A stretch of DNA of 48,262 nucleotides from positions 1 through 48,262 of the forward strand of contig CAMBZU010000018.1 of the NCBI GenBank assembly GCA_945872355.1. Reading direction: 5' to 3'. Of this stretch, positions 17,701-26,156 are shown one piece after another. The stretch's first letter is position 1, and every line of letters starts with the position of its first letter. The position numbers and the translations under genes are program-made. The notes beneath the pieces are model-generated. The model was given only the letters and a program-made list of their open reading frames with translations. It did no database searches and had not been told where the DNA came from. This DNA comes from Chitinophaga pinensis (GTDB lineage Bacteria > Bacteroidota > Bacteroidia > UBA4408).

Positions 17701-19765
17701 AATAGATGCGCTAAATCCTTGTGGTGGGAAAAGCAATTGGACCGCAGCCAATAGCCCTTTAGGGGGCACCCCGGGCGCTGTAAATAGTGTTTCAGGAAAC
17801 AATCCAGACAATAAGGCGCCATCAATTAAAGCTTTATGCATCGAGTCGAACAATACGCTTAGAGTTAAATTTAGTGAGCCACAAGACAGCACTACTTTGC
17901 TAAATACTTCAACATATACCGTTGATAATGGCATTGGAAATCCAAATATAATTCAATTGGCTGGCCCGTTATACGATCAAGTTTTACTCACTTACAGCAG
18001 TGCATTCAATAGCAGCAGCATATATACGCTTAATGTTAATGGCACTGTTAAGGATTGTGCAGGCAATGCCTTAGCGTCCAACACAAGTCAAAAGTTTTCT
18101 CTTTACCAAGCACAACCATTCGATGTAGTTATTAATGAAATAATGGCAGATGAAGCGCCTGCTGTTGGTTTACCCGCTACTGAATATATTGAACTTTACA
18201 ATAAAACGGCATATCCTTTAAGCCTATTAGGCTTCAATTTACAAACAGGCAGTTCCAATACTAATTTTTCTTGCGCAAGTATTCAAGCAAATGATTACTT
18301 AACCATCTTACAAAAAACTGGCAATGCCGAAGATGATATTTTCGGAAACAGTTTTGTTTCAGAAAATTACAGCTCCTTAACCAACACCGGAACAGCAATT
18401 ACATTGATTACAAATACAGGGACAATCATTTCTAGTGTTTCTTTTTCTGATCAGTGGTATGGCAATGCTGATAAAGTATTAGGAGGTTGGAGTTTAGAAC
18501 AAAAAGACCCATTAAATCCTTGTGCAGGCATTGATAACTGGAGTGCAAGCATAAACGCTGCTGGCGGCACGCCCGGAAAGATTAACAGTATAAATGCGCA
18601 AAATCCTGATATCAAAGCACCAGAAATACTGCGCATTGCCTACTTAAATGAAACAAATATTGTGATCTATTTTTCTGAACCCTTAAAGGCAAATTCAATT
18701 TATAATGCCAGCAGTTATGTTATCAATAATGGCATTGGAAATCCTTCCTTAATTATCCCTTATTTACCCGATATTAAAAAAATAGGTTTAAACTTGCCAG
18801 CACCTTTGCAACAAGGAATTATATACACATTAACAATCAACGGAACACTTTCTGACTGTGTTGGAAATATCATCAATACAACAATTACAGGAAGGTTTGC
18901 CATTCCTGAGAAAATTGCAAAAGGAGATATTATTTTAAATGAATTATTATTTAATCCTAAAACCGATGGTTATGATTTTGCAGAATTTTATAATAAAAGC
19001 ACTAAAGTTCTGAGTTTAAATGAAGTAAAAATTGCCAACGTTGATACAGTTGCTCAAACACCTTCAAACTCAAGTATTATAGACTCTTTAGGCTATTTGG
19101 TTTTTCCACAAGAATATTATTTGCTAAGTCAAAGTGTTGAAAGTGTGAAAAAACAATATTATACCGCAAACGAAAAGAACTTTATAAACGTAAGTAAGCT
19201 ACCTACAATGAGTGTTGCTGATGGTAGTTTTGGCTTAATTTTAAACAACGATACAATATTGGATGCGCTCATGTATACTGAAAATATGCATTACCCTTTA
19301 ATTAGAGATAAAAAAGGTGTTTCTTTAGAAAGAATAAGTATGAACAGAAGCAGTAGCGATTTGAGCAATTGGCACTCTGCTGCCGAACAAGTTGGCTTTG
19401 CCACTCCTGGCTACAAAAACTCACAATATACTGATGATAGCCAAGCTACAGATGTGATTAGCTTTGCCAATGAAATATTCTCACCTGATAATGATGGCTA
19501 TAATGATGTATTAATAATAAACTACCTTTTTTCATCGCCTGGCTTTGTTGGCAATGCTTCTATTTACGATGCAAGAGGACGTTTTATTGCTAAAATAATA
19601 GAGAGTGAATTATTGGGCACAAGTGGAGTGTTTAGCTGGGATGGCATTACACAAAGCAACGAGAAGGCCGCAATTGGTGTCTATACTTTATTCTTTGAAT
19701 ATTTTGACACCAAAGGAAATACCAATAGCTTAAGAAAAAGTTTTGTTTTAGGTGGTAAACTTTAA
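14738..19765 (+). CDS. Lamin-tail-domain repeat secreted protein
   Basis: I place the start at the ATG at 14738, giving 1675 residues with a clean signal peptide (MKFIFTAVFFLMFGLANAQ). An in-frame TTG at 14669 would put 23 extra residues before it. After an N-terminal jelly-roll-like region (about residues 20-215) come five units. Each pairs an Ig-like domain ('D.TPPQI', 'I.F.E', 'Y.INNGIG', 'DC.GN') with a lamin tail domain ('FDVVINEIMAD', 'VGLPxxEYIELYN', 'GWSLE', 'GGTPGxxNSV'). The C-terminus (from about 1575, 'FSPDNDGYND', 'FSWDGI', 'GVYTLFFEYFD') resembles the type B sorting or FlgD-Ig-like region of T9SS cargo. Lamin tail domains in bacteria occur in surface proteins and near nucleases; no nuclease is present here. 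A cell-surface structural role is likely. Confidence 0.9.
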   Translation: MKFIFTAVFFLMFGLANAQVSDNFTDGDFTTGTQWTGDDSVFVVAPVLANNQLRSNKTITNSSFYLSTPNTLINNCQWEFFANLQFNTSSANYVDVFLTSDNANLQAASLNGYFVRIGSTQDDICLYKRVAGLNTKIIDGLDAVTNFSNNTVKIKVIRTAANDWSLARDMSGTGNSYTLEGTINDATVTTSGFFGFSIIQSTASFFQKHFFDDIAVGPIVLDTTPPQLISATAINNNNVDVLFSEFVSTATCQNVANYNINNGINITSATRDLTNYALVHLVLTNSLINNTTYSLTVNNVDDLSANIITPNSNVNFSYIVASSAQFRDIIINEIYTDQTPLVGLPNAEFVEIYNRSSNSFNLNGWKISDPTTNGTIGNCTILPGQYLVLCANADTSLFQAFGNVKGVTSWPSLNNASDILFLKTDLGVFIDSVSYADTWYQDAVKAVGGWSLELINPTIASNCAGGGNWIASNHPSGGTPGQVNSVYNGTPDNTPPQIIGTETPNATTLNICFSEAINPQLLINSNFNINNGIGLPIAISINGNCVSLTLSNALQVAVNYSISCSNLSDCSGNILTPASFNFIYFLPTPFDVVINEIMADPSPIVGLPDAEYIELYNRTAYNISTNGWTIEHGITIRNLPNVTIPADSFLVLTNTAALADLSIYGNVVAVPSLSTTAITNAGTSLKIKDNNGQIIHQVTYSDQWYNDAGKAAGGWSLEMIDPSNPCAAGTNWTASNNADGGTPGKKNSVFGPNADIVAPNFGSVRIVNSNQLEIEFTEPIVNFLSLNASQFSVNAGLGSPSSISFSGTPANSVLLSFSNAMQLNVIYTVTLNAVLNDCAGNSSAAILSANFSNYNAKAFDIVLNEIMADPDPTVGLPNFEYVELLNRSAFPINLARWQLKYGSSFKTLPSASINPGEYVILCAANAYQSLQNFGKTIVVAGLSSTAITNAGTTLVIADTSGNVIHAVNYNDTWYGNSNKVNGGYSLEQIDALNPCGGKSNWTAANSPLGGTPGAVNSVSGNNPDNKAPSIKALCIESNNTLRVKFSEPQDSTTLLNTSTYTVDNGIGNPNIIQLAGPLYDQVLLTYSSAFNSSSIYTLNVNGTVKDCAGNALASNTSQKFSLYQAQPFDVVINEIMADEAPAVGLPATEYIELYNKTAYPLSLLGFNLQTGSSNTNFSCASIQANDYLTILQKTGNAEDDIFGNSFVSENYSSLTNTGTAITLITNTGTIISSVSFSDQWYGNADKVLGGWSLEQKDPLNPCAGIDNWSASINAAGGTPGKINSINAQNPDIKAPEILRIAYLNETNIVIYFSEPLKANSIYNASSYVINNGIGNPSLIIPYLPDIKKIGLNLPAPLQQGIIYTLTINGTLSDCVGNIINTTITGRFAIPEKIAKGDIILNELLFNPKTDGYDFAEFYNKSTKVLSLNEVKIANVDTVAQTPSNSSIIDSLGYLVFPQEYYLLSQSVESVKKQYYTANEKNFINVSKLPTMSVADGSFGLILNNDTILDALMYTENMHYPLIRDKKGVSLERISMNRSSSDLSNWHSAAEQVGFATPGYKNSQYTDDSQATDVISFANEIFSPDNDGYNDVLIINYLFSSPGFVGNASIYDARGRFIAKIIESELLGTSGVFSWDGITQSNEKAAIGVYTLFFEYFDTKGNTNSLRKSFVLGGKL

Positions 19766-19831
19766 CAATCACATAATAATTTTAACCTTAAATTTAAACT
19801 CTGGTTTGCCAATGACTGTTTTAACTTTATC

Positions 19832-22519
19832 ATGAAAGCACTAAAAATATTATTTGCATTTTCCTTTTGGTTAATATACAGCCAAGTTTTTGCTACTCAT
19901 AATAGAGCAGGAGAAATTACCTATACACAAGTAGGCGCTAGTCCATTTACTTTAGAGTTTACGCTTACAACCTATACCAACGTAGGGCCGCAAATACAAG
20001 CCGACCGCTGTCAGTTAACTTTATTTTTTGGCGATGGTGATAGTTGCGTTGCCAATCGAGTGAATGGCCCAAGCGGCACTTGCCCTTTTCCAGCAAATAT
20101 GGGTGAAATCATTTTAAACCCTACAGGTGGGCAAGGCGGTATTAAAAAAAATATTTACAAATGTGTGCATACCTATGCTGGTGGCGGTGTTTTTACAGTT
20201 TCTATGACCGACGAAAATAGAAATGACGGAATCAACAATATCCCAGGCTCTGTAAATGTGCCTTTTTATGTAGAAACAGTCATTACACTAAGTCCTTTTT
20301 TAGGCGCAAATAGCGGTGCCATTTTATACAATCCTCCTATCGACAATGCCTGTGTTTGCAAACGTTTTGTGCACAACCCAAACGCTATTGATCCCGATAA
20401 TGATAGCCTTTCTTATGCACTCGGTATTTGCAAAGGTGCCAATGGCAACAATATTGTTGGGTACTCTATTCCAACAGGAATAACGCTAGACCCAATTTCT
20501 GGCGATTTTATTTGGGAATGCCCAACTCCGCAAGGTGAGTTTAATTTTGTAATATTAATTATTAGCTGGAGAAATGGCTTGGCGATTGACTCTATTACAA
20601 GAGATATGCAAATATTGGTGGATGGAAGTTGTACAAATAACCCACCTGTGCTCGATGTGCAAGATATTTGTGTTGATGCTGGCACCTTGCTCAATATTCC
20701 AGTCACAGCAACTGATCCCGACAATCATAACATTGTCCTTACCGCAACTGGAGCCTTATTTAATTTTAATCCAAACCCAGCAACATTTACTCAAGGTTTA
20801 ACTGGTAATTCACCATTAACAGGCACTTTTAATTGGCAAACCGACTGCAGTAATGTAAAAAATATGGCCTATCAAGTTTCTTTTAGAGCTGAAGATATTC
20901 CAACCAATACCAACGATCAAGCCTTAGTTGATATTAATACAATTAGAATCACGGTGGTTGCTCCACCTCCAACCAATTTAACCGTTAATCCGCAAGGAAC
21001 AGCCATTAATTTAAATTGGATACCAACCATTTGTACACAAGCTGTTGGCTATAAAATCTATCGCAGAAGCGGGCCTTCGGGCTATGTGCCGCCACAGTGC
21101 CAAACTGGTGTACCATCTTCTACAGGCTACGCATTAATTGCTACATTAACAGGAAGTGGCATTAATACTTTTGTTGATAATAATAATGGGCAAGGGCTCA
21201 TCCATGGAATTGACTACTGTTATATGATTTGCGCTTATTTTGCAGATGGAGCCGAAAGCTATGCTTCAAACGAGGATTGTGCAACACTTAAAAAAGATGT
21301 TCCAATTATTACACATGTAACAGTTGATACAACAGCTATTCAAGGAAAAAATACTGTCATTTGGTCACCCGCACGCAGAAGTGAATTAGATACCATCACC
21401 TTTCCTGGCCCATATAAATATATTATATACAGAAGCAACGGTTCAAATTGTAATACTTTAACTGCTATAGACTCTATTGGTAACGTAAGTTTACCTGGCA
21501 ATGATGCCGATACTATTTATCAGCATGTAAACGTTGATACTTACAACAATTCAAACAGCTATCGCCTCGAATTTTATAATGATAATCCCAGAAAATATAT
21601 CGGAAGTTCGCATTGTGCATCTTCAGTGTATTTAGATGTTGTACCTAGTGATAATTCTTTAACGCTTGATTGGACTGCCAACGTGCCTTGGTTGGAAGAT
21701 TCATTTACAGTTTACAGACAAAATCCAGCTACATTAAATTACGACAGTATTGGCACCTCAACCATTTCTACTTATACCGATGGTAATTTAACCAATGGAA
21801 CTAATTATTGCTATAAAATTAAATCTGCAGGCCATTATTCTGAACCAGGAATTCTAAAACCATTATTGAACTTTTCACAAGAAGCTTGCGGTATGCCTTA
21901 TGATAATATAGCTCCTTGCGCACCAACTATCGCCATAACTCCAAACTGCGATTCAATTATCAATACCCTAAATTGGAACAATCCCAATCTCACTTGCGCC
22001 GATGATGTGTTACAGTATAAAATATACTTCAGCACAAACGATAGCGCAGATTTTAATTTAATAGCGAGCATTAACGATGCTGGAGTACTTAATTTTACGC
22101 ACAATAACAATGGTATTTCTATTGCAGGCTGCTATTATATAACTTCACTCGACAGCAATGCAAATGAGAGCATTTCGAGCGATACAGTGTGTGCCGACAA
22201 TTGCCCTTCTTACTTATTGCCTAATGTATTTACTCCTAATGGAGATGATTTTAATGATGTATTTAGGCCTTTTCCTTACAAGTATATTCAAAGTATTGAA
22301 ATGCAAATTTTCAACAGATGGGGAAATCTTGTTTTTTCAACCAATGATCCCGAAATCCTTTGGAATGGCACCAATCAGCAAAGTAAACAACCATGTACCG
22401 ATGGAGTTTACTATTATATATGCAATTTCACTGCTGTTAAGCTTCAAGGCAATATCACCGAAAGTTTGCATGGATTTGTGCAACTTATTTCGAGCCCTGC
22501 TGCTAATGGTGGAAAATAA
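19832..22519 (+). CDS. Fibronectin-like secreted protein with T9SS type B sorting domain
   Basis: An 895-residue protein with a signal peptide ending near 'YSQVFA', followed at once by 'THNRAGEITY', a start seen in many large Bacteroidota surface proteins. Residues 30-370 hold beta-sandwich domains with a Cys-rich stretch and 'DPDNDSLSY' and 'TDPDNHNIV' cadherin-like motifs. Residues about 375-770 look like fibronectin type III modules with 'YKIYRRSG', 'YKYIIYRSNG' and 'FTVYRQN'. The last 90 residues ('LPNVFTPNGDDFNDVF', 'FNRWGNLVF') are the type B sorting domain. It lies 66 bases after the lamin-tail gene and 39 bases before a beta-barrel gene, so the three may be co-expressed. It is probably a surface adhesin; no catalytic motif is seen. 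Confidence 0.9.
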   Translation: MKALKILFAFSFWLIYSQVFATHNRAGEITYTQVGASPFTLEFTLTTYTNVGPQIQADRCQLTLFFGDGDSCVANRVNGPSGTCPFPANMGEIILNPTGGQGGIKKNIYKCVHTYAGGGVFTVSMTDENRNDGINNIPGSVNVPFYVETVITLSPFLGANSGAILYNPPIDNACVCKRFVHNPNAIDPDNDSLSYALGICKGANGNNIVGYSIPTGITLDPISGDFIWECPTPQGEFNFVILIISWRNGLAIDSITRDMQILVDGSCTNNPPVLDVQDICVDAGTLLNIPVTATDPDNHNIVLTATGALFNFNPNPATFTQGLTGNSPLTGTFNWQTDCSNVKNMAYQVSFRAEDIPTNTNDQALVDINTIRITVVAPPPTNLTVNPQGTAINLNWIPTICTQAVGYKIYRRSGPSGYVPPQCQTGVPSSTGYALIATLTGSGINTFVDNNNGQGLIHGIDYCYMICAYFADGAESYASNEDCATLKKDVPIITHVTVDTTAIQGKNTVIWSPARRSELDTITFPGPYKYIIYRSNGSNCNTLTAIDSIGNVSLPGNDADTIYQHVNVDTYNNSNSYRLEFYNDNPRKYIGSSHCASSVYLDVVPSDNSLTLDWTANVPWLEDSFTVYRQNPATLNYDSIGTSTISTYTDGNLTNGTNYCYKIKSAGHYSEPGILKPLLNFSQEACGMPYDNIAPCAPTIAITPNCDSIINTLNWNNPNLTCADDVLQYKIYFSTNDSADFNLIASINDAGVLNFTHNNNGISIAGCYYITSLDSNANESISSDTVCADNCPSYLLPNVFTPNGDDFNDVFRPFPYKYIQSIEMQIFNRWGNLVFSTNDPEILWNGTNQQSKQPCTDGVYYYICNFTAVKLQGNITESLHGFVQLISSPAANGGK

Positions 22520-22558
22520 TAAGTCATCTGTAAATTAACGCTACTGTTGAAGAAATAT

Positions 22559-23224
22559 ATGGTATTAAATGAATGTTCTTTTAAAATAACTTTCATTAGT
22601 TGCATGCTCTGGCTTGTAATTTTAAATGAAGCAAAGGCCCAGTTTTTTCAAGGTGTTGGAATCACTTTAGGTGCAAACATGAGTAACCAGCGCTGGCAAA
22701 TTGACACCATCAACTATAATAAAAATCAAAACTTTTTATTTGGATTTAGTGGAAGTTTGTTTGTAGAATACATCAATCACCAATATGTTAGAATGATCAC
22801 CGAAGTGCAATATTTTCAAGAAGGAAGTAAAAGTAAATTCCTAAATAATACCATTAAAACCGATTATGCCTGTTTCAATAACTTTTTAAAATTAAGGCAA
22901 GAATTATATGATGTTACACCCTATTTTCTAATTGGACCTAAATTTAAATATTTAATGGGACAGTCTGGTATAGCGGGTTTCAAACAAATGCACCTTAGCA
23001 TGTATGCAGGTATTGGTATGGAGTTTTTATATAAACGTCCTTGGATATTTTTTGTAGAAACTGGTTATGATCATGATATTAATAGGGCCCTAAAACAAGA
23101 GTTTATTGCAATCACAAACAAAACTATTTGTTTAAGAGTAGGCTTAAAATATCAAATCGAAAAGAAAGTAAAAAGTTGCAGAACAGGAGGTTTTAGACCC
23201 GATCTCAATATTAGCAATGATTAA
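22559..23224 (+). CDS. Outer-membrane beta-barrel protein (PorT-like)
   Basis: About 221 residues from the ATG at 22559; an in-frame TTG at 22547 adds four residues. A hydrophobic signal peptide ends near 'VILNEAKAQ'. The remainder alternates polar and apolar residues with aromatic girdles ('FLFGFSGSLFVEYINHQYVRMITEVQYF', split over strands) and the 'GIGMEFLYKRPWIFFVETGYDHD' pattern of eight-stranded outer-membrane barrels often annotated as porin/PorT family. It follows the T9SS cargo gene closely and may serve it, but that is inferred from position. The C-terminal 20 residues are basic and Cys-containing, which is unusual for a barrel end. Confidence 0.75.
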   Translation: MVLNECSFKITFISCMLWLVILNEAKAQFFQGVGITLGANMSNQRWQIDTINYNKNQNFLFGFSGSLFVEYINHQYVRMITEVQYFQEGSKSKFLNNTIKTDYACFNNFLKLRQELYDVTPYFLIGPKFKYLMGQSGIAGFKQMHLSMYAGIGMEFLYKRPWIFFVETGYDHDINRALKQEFIAITNKTICLRVGLKYQIEKKVKSCRTGGFRPDLNISND

Positions 23225-23301
23225 AAAACGCAAACAATTCAAGATAAAATAAAAGGCTTTTTTTTACAATAAACTTCGCAATTCAAAAGCCAATTCTAAT
23301 T

Positions 23302-23317
23302 TATGATACATATCATA
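23302..23317. promoter_or_regulatory. Inverted repeat, candidate operator of the mbnP-type operon
   Basis: TATGATACATATCATA has perfect 7-base arms (TATGATA/TATCATA) around a 2-base centre, 31 bases before the first ATG of the operon. It lies where a -33 region would be expected, so a regulator bound here could control transcription. The regulator is unknown. Confidence 0.45.
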
Positions 23318-23324
23318 TAATTAT

Positions 23325-23345
23325 TGTAAGAATTTCTTACATTTG
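23325..23345 (+). promoter_or_regulatory. Palindrome overlapping the -7 element of the mbnP-type operon
   Basis: TGTAAGAATTTCTTACA (23325-23341) has perfect 8-base arms around one base. It overlaps the -7-like TACATTTG at 23338-23345. The -7 box ends three bases before the ATG at 23349, so transcription would begin at or next to the start codon. A protein bound to the palindrome would block the promoter. The arrangement is visible in the sequence; the regulatory role is inferred. Confidence 0.5.
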
Positions 23346-23348
23346 CGC

Positions 23349-23717
23349 ATGCTTTTTAAAAAACTCATAGCAATAACCATCGCCTACTCTTTTATGCTTC
23401 AGCTTGGAAGCCAGTTTGGGGCGTGGGTTAATTATATGGCAAATGCAGATTACGCGCTTGAGCATTGCGAAAATAAAGCCTCTAAAACAATGCAATGTTA
23501 TGGTAATTGCGTTTTAGTAAAAGACATCAAATCATTAGAAAAAAATCAATCCAAAGACAACAATTTACAGGTAAAAGTTAAAGAATTTCAATTGTTTGGT
23601 CCCACAACTTTTGTTTTACATTATCTTATCAATACTATCCACGAAACACATCTTACTCCCTATTCAGAAAAAATAGTAAGCAATTTCTTTCTCAGTATTT
23701 TTTACCCCCCAGATTAA
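23349..23717 (+). CDS. Small Cys-motif membrane/periplasmic protein of a metal-type operon
   Basis: I take the ATG at 23349 (122 residues); an in-frame TTG two codons upstream lies in the promoter. The N-terminus is hydrophobic (about residues 3-27). It is followed by a short Cys cluster of the form CENK-x(5)-QCYGNC. This C-x-N-K...C-x-G-x-C pattern belongs to a group of small Bacteroidota proteins that I recall from the neighbourhood of copper-related and TonB-receptor genes; this is from memory, not a search. The Cys residues suggest thiol-based metal binding at the inner-membrane face of the periplasm. It is the first gene of a run ending with the MbnP-family gene, downstream of two palindromes. 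Confidence 0.7.
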   Translation: MLFKKLIAITIAYSFMLQLGSQFGAWVNYMANADYALEHCENKASKTMQCYGNCVLVKDIKSLEKNQSKDNNLQVKVKEFQLFGPTTFVLHYLINTIHETHLTPYSEKIVSNFFLSIFYPPD

Positions 23718-23794
23718 TAAAATAAATTGTTTAACCCACTTTTTACTTTTTATTAATTCACTTTAGGCCACGCGTGCCTATACAATATTTATTT

Positions 23795-24745
23795 ATGAAA
23801 AAAACAGTACTGTTGGTGCTGTGCATCGCATTGCCAAATTTATTATTGGCATGTGGCTGCGATATGCTCATTGCATACCAAGGCATACTGCCAAGTGATT
23901 ACAATGGTAACATTGGCCTAAACTTGCGTCAACGCTATTTTAAAGGAGCTGCGTCTACACATAACCACTCCGATGGCTCAGCGCACGAACATGGTCAAAT
24001 GAAGCAATTGCTCACCAATTATGAGCTAAATTACCGCTTCTTTATAACCCGAAAAATTATGCTTTCTGGAAATTTACCTGTGGCCGATTATCAGCTAAGT
24101 TCAAGCAAAGCAGCGGCTACTTCAAGAAACACGGGCATAGGCGATCCATTTGTTGTCGCAAAATATGAAATCATTTCTCCATCAAAAAAAGAAGAAGTAA
24201 AAAACAAGCATCGCCTGTTAATTGGCACTGGTGTAAAATTACCACTAGGCACTTATTACAAGGATATGCTTAATAATTTGCCAGCAGATGAAAATTTACT
24301 TCAACTACAATTGGGAACAGGTTCTTTTGATTGGATAGCTAATGTTAATTATCAACTTAAACATAAAAATGCAGGCTTGCAGACAGATGTTTCATTTAAA
24401 AAAAATTTTACCAATAAGGCTGGATTTGAAAAAGGAAATCAATTGAATGCGCAAGCCAATTATTTTTATCAAAAAAGGGGGCAAAAATCAGTATTTATGC
24501 CTTTCATAGGTGCTTTATATGAAAATGCCATATCCGATAATATTAATAACAATGTATTAATCAATACAGGTGGCAGCAATTTATATGGCAATTTTGGTGC
24601 AGAGTTTTTTATGAAAAAAATTTCAATTTATTTCAATTATCAACAATTGCTGAGCCAAGCATTAAATGGCTTTCAGATGAAAAACAACCTAAGGTTTACC
24701 TTAGGTATCAATTACAATTTAAATTATAAAAACACTAATAATTAA
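23795..24745 (+). CDS. Predicted outer-membrane transporter-like protein with His-rich loop
   Basis: Begins at the ATG at 23795 (316 residues); an in-frame GTG at 23774 would spoil the signal sequence. The leader ends in 'LLLACGCDM', which fits a lipobox (LLAC) but could also be a signal peptidase I site. Residues about 48-60 contain a His-rich loop 'THNHSDGSAHEHG' that could bind metal. The rest alternates like a beta-barrel ('LTNYELNYRFFITRKIMLSGNLPVADY', in separate strands) and ends with an aromatic-rich strand. Position in an operon with a Cys-motif protein and MbnP suggests a role in metal sensing, export or uptake at the outer membrane. I cannot name the family with certainty. Confidence 0.65.
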   Translation: MKKTVLLVLCIALPNLLLACGCDMLIAYQGILPSDYNGNIGLNLRQRYFKGAASTHNHSDGSAHEHGQMKQLLTNYELNYRFFITRKIMLSGNLPVADYQLSSSKAAATSRNTGIGDPFVVAKYEIISPSKKEEVKNKHRLLIGTGVKLPLGTYYKDMLNNLPADENLLQLQLGTGSFDWIANVNYQLKHKNAGLQTDVSFKKNFTNKAGFEKGNQLNAQANYFYQKRGQKSVFMPFIGALYENAISDNINNNVLINTGGSNLYGNFGAEFFMKKISIYFNYQQLLSQALNGFQMKNNLRFTLGINYNLNYKNTNN

Positions 24746-24749
24746 TCTT

Positions 24750-26000
24750 ATGAAAAAAACAATATCAATTATATTATTAAGCTTATTATTTATTCAATTT
24801 AACTTTGCGCAAACACCTGTTTGGGTGCGTCAAGCTCAGCCAGATGGTGTGGCTTGTTTGGGTGTTTCTTTTTCTAACGATGGCACAAAAATAGTTTCAG
24901 GATCTGAGTGCCCCGATGCAAGAGTAAGAATTTGGGAAGCAAGCACAGGAAATATGCTTTACGAAAATTCCGATACACTCATGGAATGCTACATGGGAGC
25001 AGCTTATTCGGCAAATGGAATGTACTTTGCTCTTATTGAGGAAACAGGTATTCTTTCTGTTTACAGTTATATGGGCGCAACCCCACAACTTTTATACAAT
25101 ATTGATACTGAAACAGGTGCCGCCTACAGTGTGGCTTTTTCTCCTGATAATATGAAAGTGGTTACTGGTGGCGATAATGACAGTGTGTATGTATATGATG
25201 TAACTAGTGGAAATGTGTTGATGGCATTGGGAGGTCACACTGCTAATGTTTTAGCTGTCACCTTTTCTCCTAATGGAAATTTAATTGCCTCAGCAGATCA
25301 ATCTGGTAAAGTTAAAATATGGAATGCAGCCTCTGGCGCTCTTGTTAATACTATTAGTGCACACAATTCAGCAATCAATACCATTAAATTTTCACCCGAT
25401 AATCTATCTATTGTTACAGGAGCAAATGATCATATGATTCATAAATTCAATGTAAGCAATGGTAATATGACAGGTATGATTCACGAACACACTGATGCTG
25501 TTAATCAAATCGACATCACCCAAAATCAACAATACATCATTTCTGTAAGTGATGACCAAACCATTAGAATTTTCGACTTTGCCTCGGGCACTGAGCTAAA
25601 ACTTATTAATGATGCAGTAAGAGGTGCTCAAATTACTATCTCTATTGCTCAAGATAACAATCGTTTTGTAGTTGGCACAGGTAATGGATCTGTAGTTTTA
25701 TGGCGCATTGATGAAATTTTAAGTGTAAAAGATTTAAACTTTAACAACATAAAAGTAGCTGTTAGTCCCAATCCAGCCCAAGAATTTATAAAAATCACCA
25801 TTGATAATGAAAATGCTTCACAAACAAGTATTAAACTTTTCGACCATACCGGAAAGCAAGTGATGAATATATTTGAAGGTATGTTGCAAGACAATGCCAC
25901 ATTTACCGAAAACATAAAACACCTCGCTAACGGTCAATACTTATTGAACGTTAATATTAATGGAAGTATTACATCGCAACCAATTTTAATACATAAATAA
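24750..26000 (+). CDS. Secreted WD40-repeat protein with T9SS type A sorting domain
   Basis: A 416-residue protein with a signal peptide (LLSLLFIQFNFAQ). It then has about seven WD40 blades, residues 30-325, with repeated 'VxFSPDNxxIVTGxxDxxVxIWDxxSGN' patterns. The last 80 residues start 'VAVSPNPAQEFIKI' and are a typical T9SS type A sorting domain. It starts 4 bases after the transporter-like gene and its stop abuts the next start, so it is inside the operon. A WD40 propeller exported by T9SS inside an mbnP-type operon is unusual. It may be a surface scaffold for the other products, but this is inferred from context only. Confidence 0.85.
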   Translation: MKKTISIILLSLLFIQFNFAQTPVWVRQAQPDGVACLGVSFSNDGTKIVSGSECPDARVRIWEASTGNMLYENSDTLMECYMGAAYSANGMYFALIEETGILSVYSYMGATPQLLYNIDTETGAAYSVAFSPDNMKVVTGGDNDSVYVYDVTSGNVLMALGGHTANVLAVTFSPNGNLIASADQSGKVKIWNAASGALVNTISAHNSAINTIKFSPDNLSIVTGANDHMIHKFNVSNGNMTGMIHEHTDAVNQIDITQNQQYIISVSDDQTIRIFDFASGTELKLINDAVRGAQITISIAQDNNRFVVGTGNGSVVLWRIDEILSVKDLNFNNIKVAVSPNPAQEFIKITIDNENASQTSIKLFDHTGKQVMNIFEGMLQDNATFTENIKHLANGQYLLNVNINGSITSQPILIHK

Positions 26001-26156
26001 ATGAATCAAAATTTCATGAGTTTTATAAGCAATTTTGAGATTTTTATTGTTATCTTTATGGCAATGTTCGGACTTATCTTTGCTCGTTTAATACAAATTA
26101 AACACGCTATTTTTAAATTTAACTATTTACTTACTAAAGAAGAAAACAAAAAATGA
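26001..26156 (+). CDS. 51-residue single-span membrane protein
   Basis: ATG at 26001 directly follows the stop of the WD40 gene, and its stop overlaps the ATG of the MbnP gene in an ATGA junction (26153-26156). The peptide has one hydrophobic span (about residues 12-31, 'FEIFIVIFMAMFGLIFARLI') and a basic, Lys-rich C-terminus (residues 44-51) that should face the cytoplasm. The exact packing with both neighbours argues for a real gene. I do not recognise it. Confidence 0.7.
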   Translation: MNQNFMSFISNFEIFIVIFMAMFGLIFARLIQIKHAIFKFNYLLTKEENKK

